Below, piece by piece: positions 7,316-8,414 of a DNA stretch of 8,414 nt. The stretch comes from CAYLNK01 sp964384675. Lineage in GTDB: Bacteria > Acidobacteriota > Thermoanaerobaculia > UBA5066. Position 1 is the first letter of the stretch; every line of letters begins with the position of its first letter. Where the stretch lies: assembly GCA_964384675.1 (NCBI GenBank), contig CAYLNK010000303.1, positions 1 through 8,414 on the forward strand. The letters are read 5' to 3'. Made by a program: the position numbers and the translations under genes. Below the pieces are notes generated by a model. That model was given only the letters and a program-made list of their open reading frames with translations, was not told the DNA's origin and did not search any database.

Positions 7316-8414
7316 GACGAGGCACGGCTTCCCTTGCCGGACGGGCCCGTCGTCGCCCTCATCCAGGACCCACGGGCGTTCGACCGCGCGCTCACGGGGG
7401 GCTTCCGTCGCGCGGCGTCCGGCACGCTCCCCGCGTCAGACCCGGCCGGCGCTGCCTGGAAGAGGACCCGCGTGGGCGGGAAGCTCGTCGCGCAGTGGGA
7501 GATGCTCGCGAAGGACCTCCCGCTGACGTGGCCGCAGCTGATGGCGCTCCAGCCCACGAGCGTGGGCCTCACCCTCCTCGCGGCCGGAGACCTCGAGGCC
7601 GTCCTCGCGCTCCGGACGGGGGCCGCGCCGCTCGCGCTGGCGATACCGGGAGGAGCCGAGAAGAGCCACAAGGGGATGGCCTACCGCCTCGTCAGCCGGG
7701 GAGCGGGTGACGACCACACCGCGGACCGTCGAATGGGCCTCGCCTGGGCACGGGTGAAGGGCTGCGTCCTGATCGCGACGAGCGAGCGGGCGCTCGTGGC
7801 CGCGCTGGATAAGTGCCTCGCGAACGACGGCGCCACACCGGCGCTCCCCGGGATCGTCTCGATGCGGCTCGATCTCGACGCGCTCCGAAAGGACCTCTAC
7901 TTCCGGCGCGAGTTCCTGTTCGACGAGGGACAGAAGGGCCCGGAGAGCGGCATCCTCGAGGCCGCCCTCCGCGTGGACGGGAACGACCTGGTGGAGGTCC
8001 GAGAGGGCTCGGGCGAGACGCGCCCGCCCGCCGCAGGCTGGACCACCGCCGGGCGCGACGTGGCGGCAGCGGGCTGGGAGAGCGACGGCGCGCGCTTCTT
8101 CCCCGCGCTCCGGCGCGGCCTGCTGGAGCCTCTTCCCTCTCCGTCGAGCCGTCCCGTCGCCGCGCTCGCGGCGTTCCCCGCGCTCGATCCCGGCCCGTCG
8201 GACCGGTATCGCACCGACCTGACGAAACCGGCCCCGGTGGAGGGCCCATGGGGCGAGGGCGAGCTCCCCCGCTGGGCCGAGGCGATCAGGCCGCTCGGCG
8301 GATGGGGCTGGGAGATCGGCCGGGCCGGCGCGCGGCGCCTCGTCGTGAAGGCGACGCCGGGGGACGAGAAGGCGATGCGGGCGCTGGCGCTCGAGACGGC
8401 GCGCCGGCGCGCCG
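7262..8414 (+). CDS. Exported protein of unknown function (possibly DUF3352-like), 3'-truncated by the window
   Basis: The frame is open from GTG at 7262 to the window edge without a stop, giving 384 complete codons. The start is chosen because it overlaps the upstream stop as GTGA, has GGAGG 7 bases upstream, and opens with a Sec signal peptide. The next in-frame ATG, codon 81, would lose the signal. Cleavage is expected after Ala18 (V-L-A then D-E). No lipobox Cys follows, so it is not an evident lipoprotein. The mature part alternates strands and helices. A motif V-[A/S]-[L/M]-x-x-D-x-x-A-[F/L]-x-[R/K]-x-L occurs at residues 31-44 and again at 199-212. A strand-helix unit, CVLIATSERALVAALDKC, lies at 168-185 and carries the only two cysteines. 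This layout is reminiscent of secreted DUF3352-type proteins, but that is a weak resemblance judged by eye. No catalytic residues are evident. It is translationally coupled to the giant TPR gene and so probably works with it outside the cytoplasm. Confidence 0.88.
   Translation, partial: MKYTALLSLFLVATPVLADEARLPLPDGPVVALIQDPRAFDRALTGGFRRAASGTLPASDPAGAAWKRTRVGGKLVAQWEMLAKDLPLTWPQLMALQPTSVGLTLLAAGDLEAVLALRTGAAPLALAIPGGAEKSHKGMAYRLVSRGAGDDHTADRRMGLAWARVKGCVLIATSERALVAALDKCLANDGATPALPGIVSMRLDLDALRKDLYFRREFLFDEGQKGPESGILEAALRVDGNDLVEVREGSGETRPPAAGWTTAGRDVAAAGWESDGARFFPALRRGLLEPLPSPSSRPVAALAAFPALDPGPSDRYRTDLTKPAPVEGPWGEGELPRWAEAIRPLGGWGWEIGRAGARRLVVKATPGDEKAMRALALETARRRA

Noticed and set aside
4506..7325. 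A 939-codon open frame on the - strand opposite the giant gene
   Set aside because: It is in exact codon register with the sense gene, so its stops can arise only where the sense codon is TTA, CTA or TCA. These are very rare at this GC content, and the frame ends at a sense TCA at 4506-4508. The product is Arg/Gly/Glu-rich with no fold-like pattern, while the sense frame shows TPR periodicity.
7692..8249. A 185-codon - strand frame opposite the exported-protein gene
   Set aside because: It is an Arg/Pro/Ser-rich shadow. The + strand frame here is open for 384 codons with a signal peptide and a good ribosome-binding site.
1..8414. Possible promoter, terminator, RNA gene, CRISPR array or mobile element
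   Set aside because: The two genes fill the window without a gap. I saw no tandem DNA repeats, terminal inverted repeats, transposase motifs, tRNA-like folds or hairpin-plus-T-run terminators.

Overview
The window is a fully coding slice of a very GC-rich bacterial genome. By eye the GC content is about 70% or more, and almost every third codon position is G or C. It holds two genes on the + strand, both cut by the window edges. The first is the 3' part of a giant gene (bases 1-7265, about 2,420 visible residues) encoding an alpha-helical repeat protein of the tetratricopeptide (TPR) type. The second is the 5' part of a gene (bases 7262-8414, 384 visible residues) for an unrecognised protein with a Sec signal peptide. 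There is no intergenic space, RNA gene, mobile element, CRISPR array or terminator.

Layout: the giant ORF is open from base 3, so its true start is upstream of the window. TPR units can be read directly in several places. Three consecutive 34-residue units lie at 2226-2531, five at 3567-4076, one clear unit at 6669-6770, and looser ones at 225-420 and 3033-3340. The rest is mostly Ala/Leu/Arg/Glu-rich helix of the same style. It is broken by four flexible Gly-, acid- or Pro-rich stretches near 1242, 2709, 5172 and 6120. I see no catalytic motif and no membrane segment in the visible part.

The second gene starts with GTG inside the stop of the first (GTGA, 4-base overlap), behind a GGAGG ribosome-binding site in the last codons of the giant gene. 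The pair is therefore almost certainly co-transcribed and translationally coupled. The second product has a signal peptide cleaved after residue 18, no lipobox, two cysteines 17 residues apart and a strand-then-helix motif that appears twice. This suggests a periplasmic or secreted protein, and by inference a giant TPR scaffold acting at or outside the inner membrane.

Organism: the style (very high GC, giant TPR gene, secreted partner without recognised function) fits lineages such as Acidobacteriota or Myxococcota, but no marker gene allows a firm placement. I find no evidence of a defence system or other known multi-gene machine. The pair itself is the only candidate for something undescribed.
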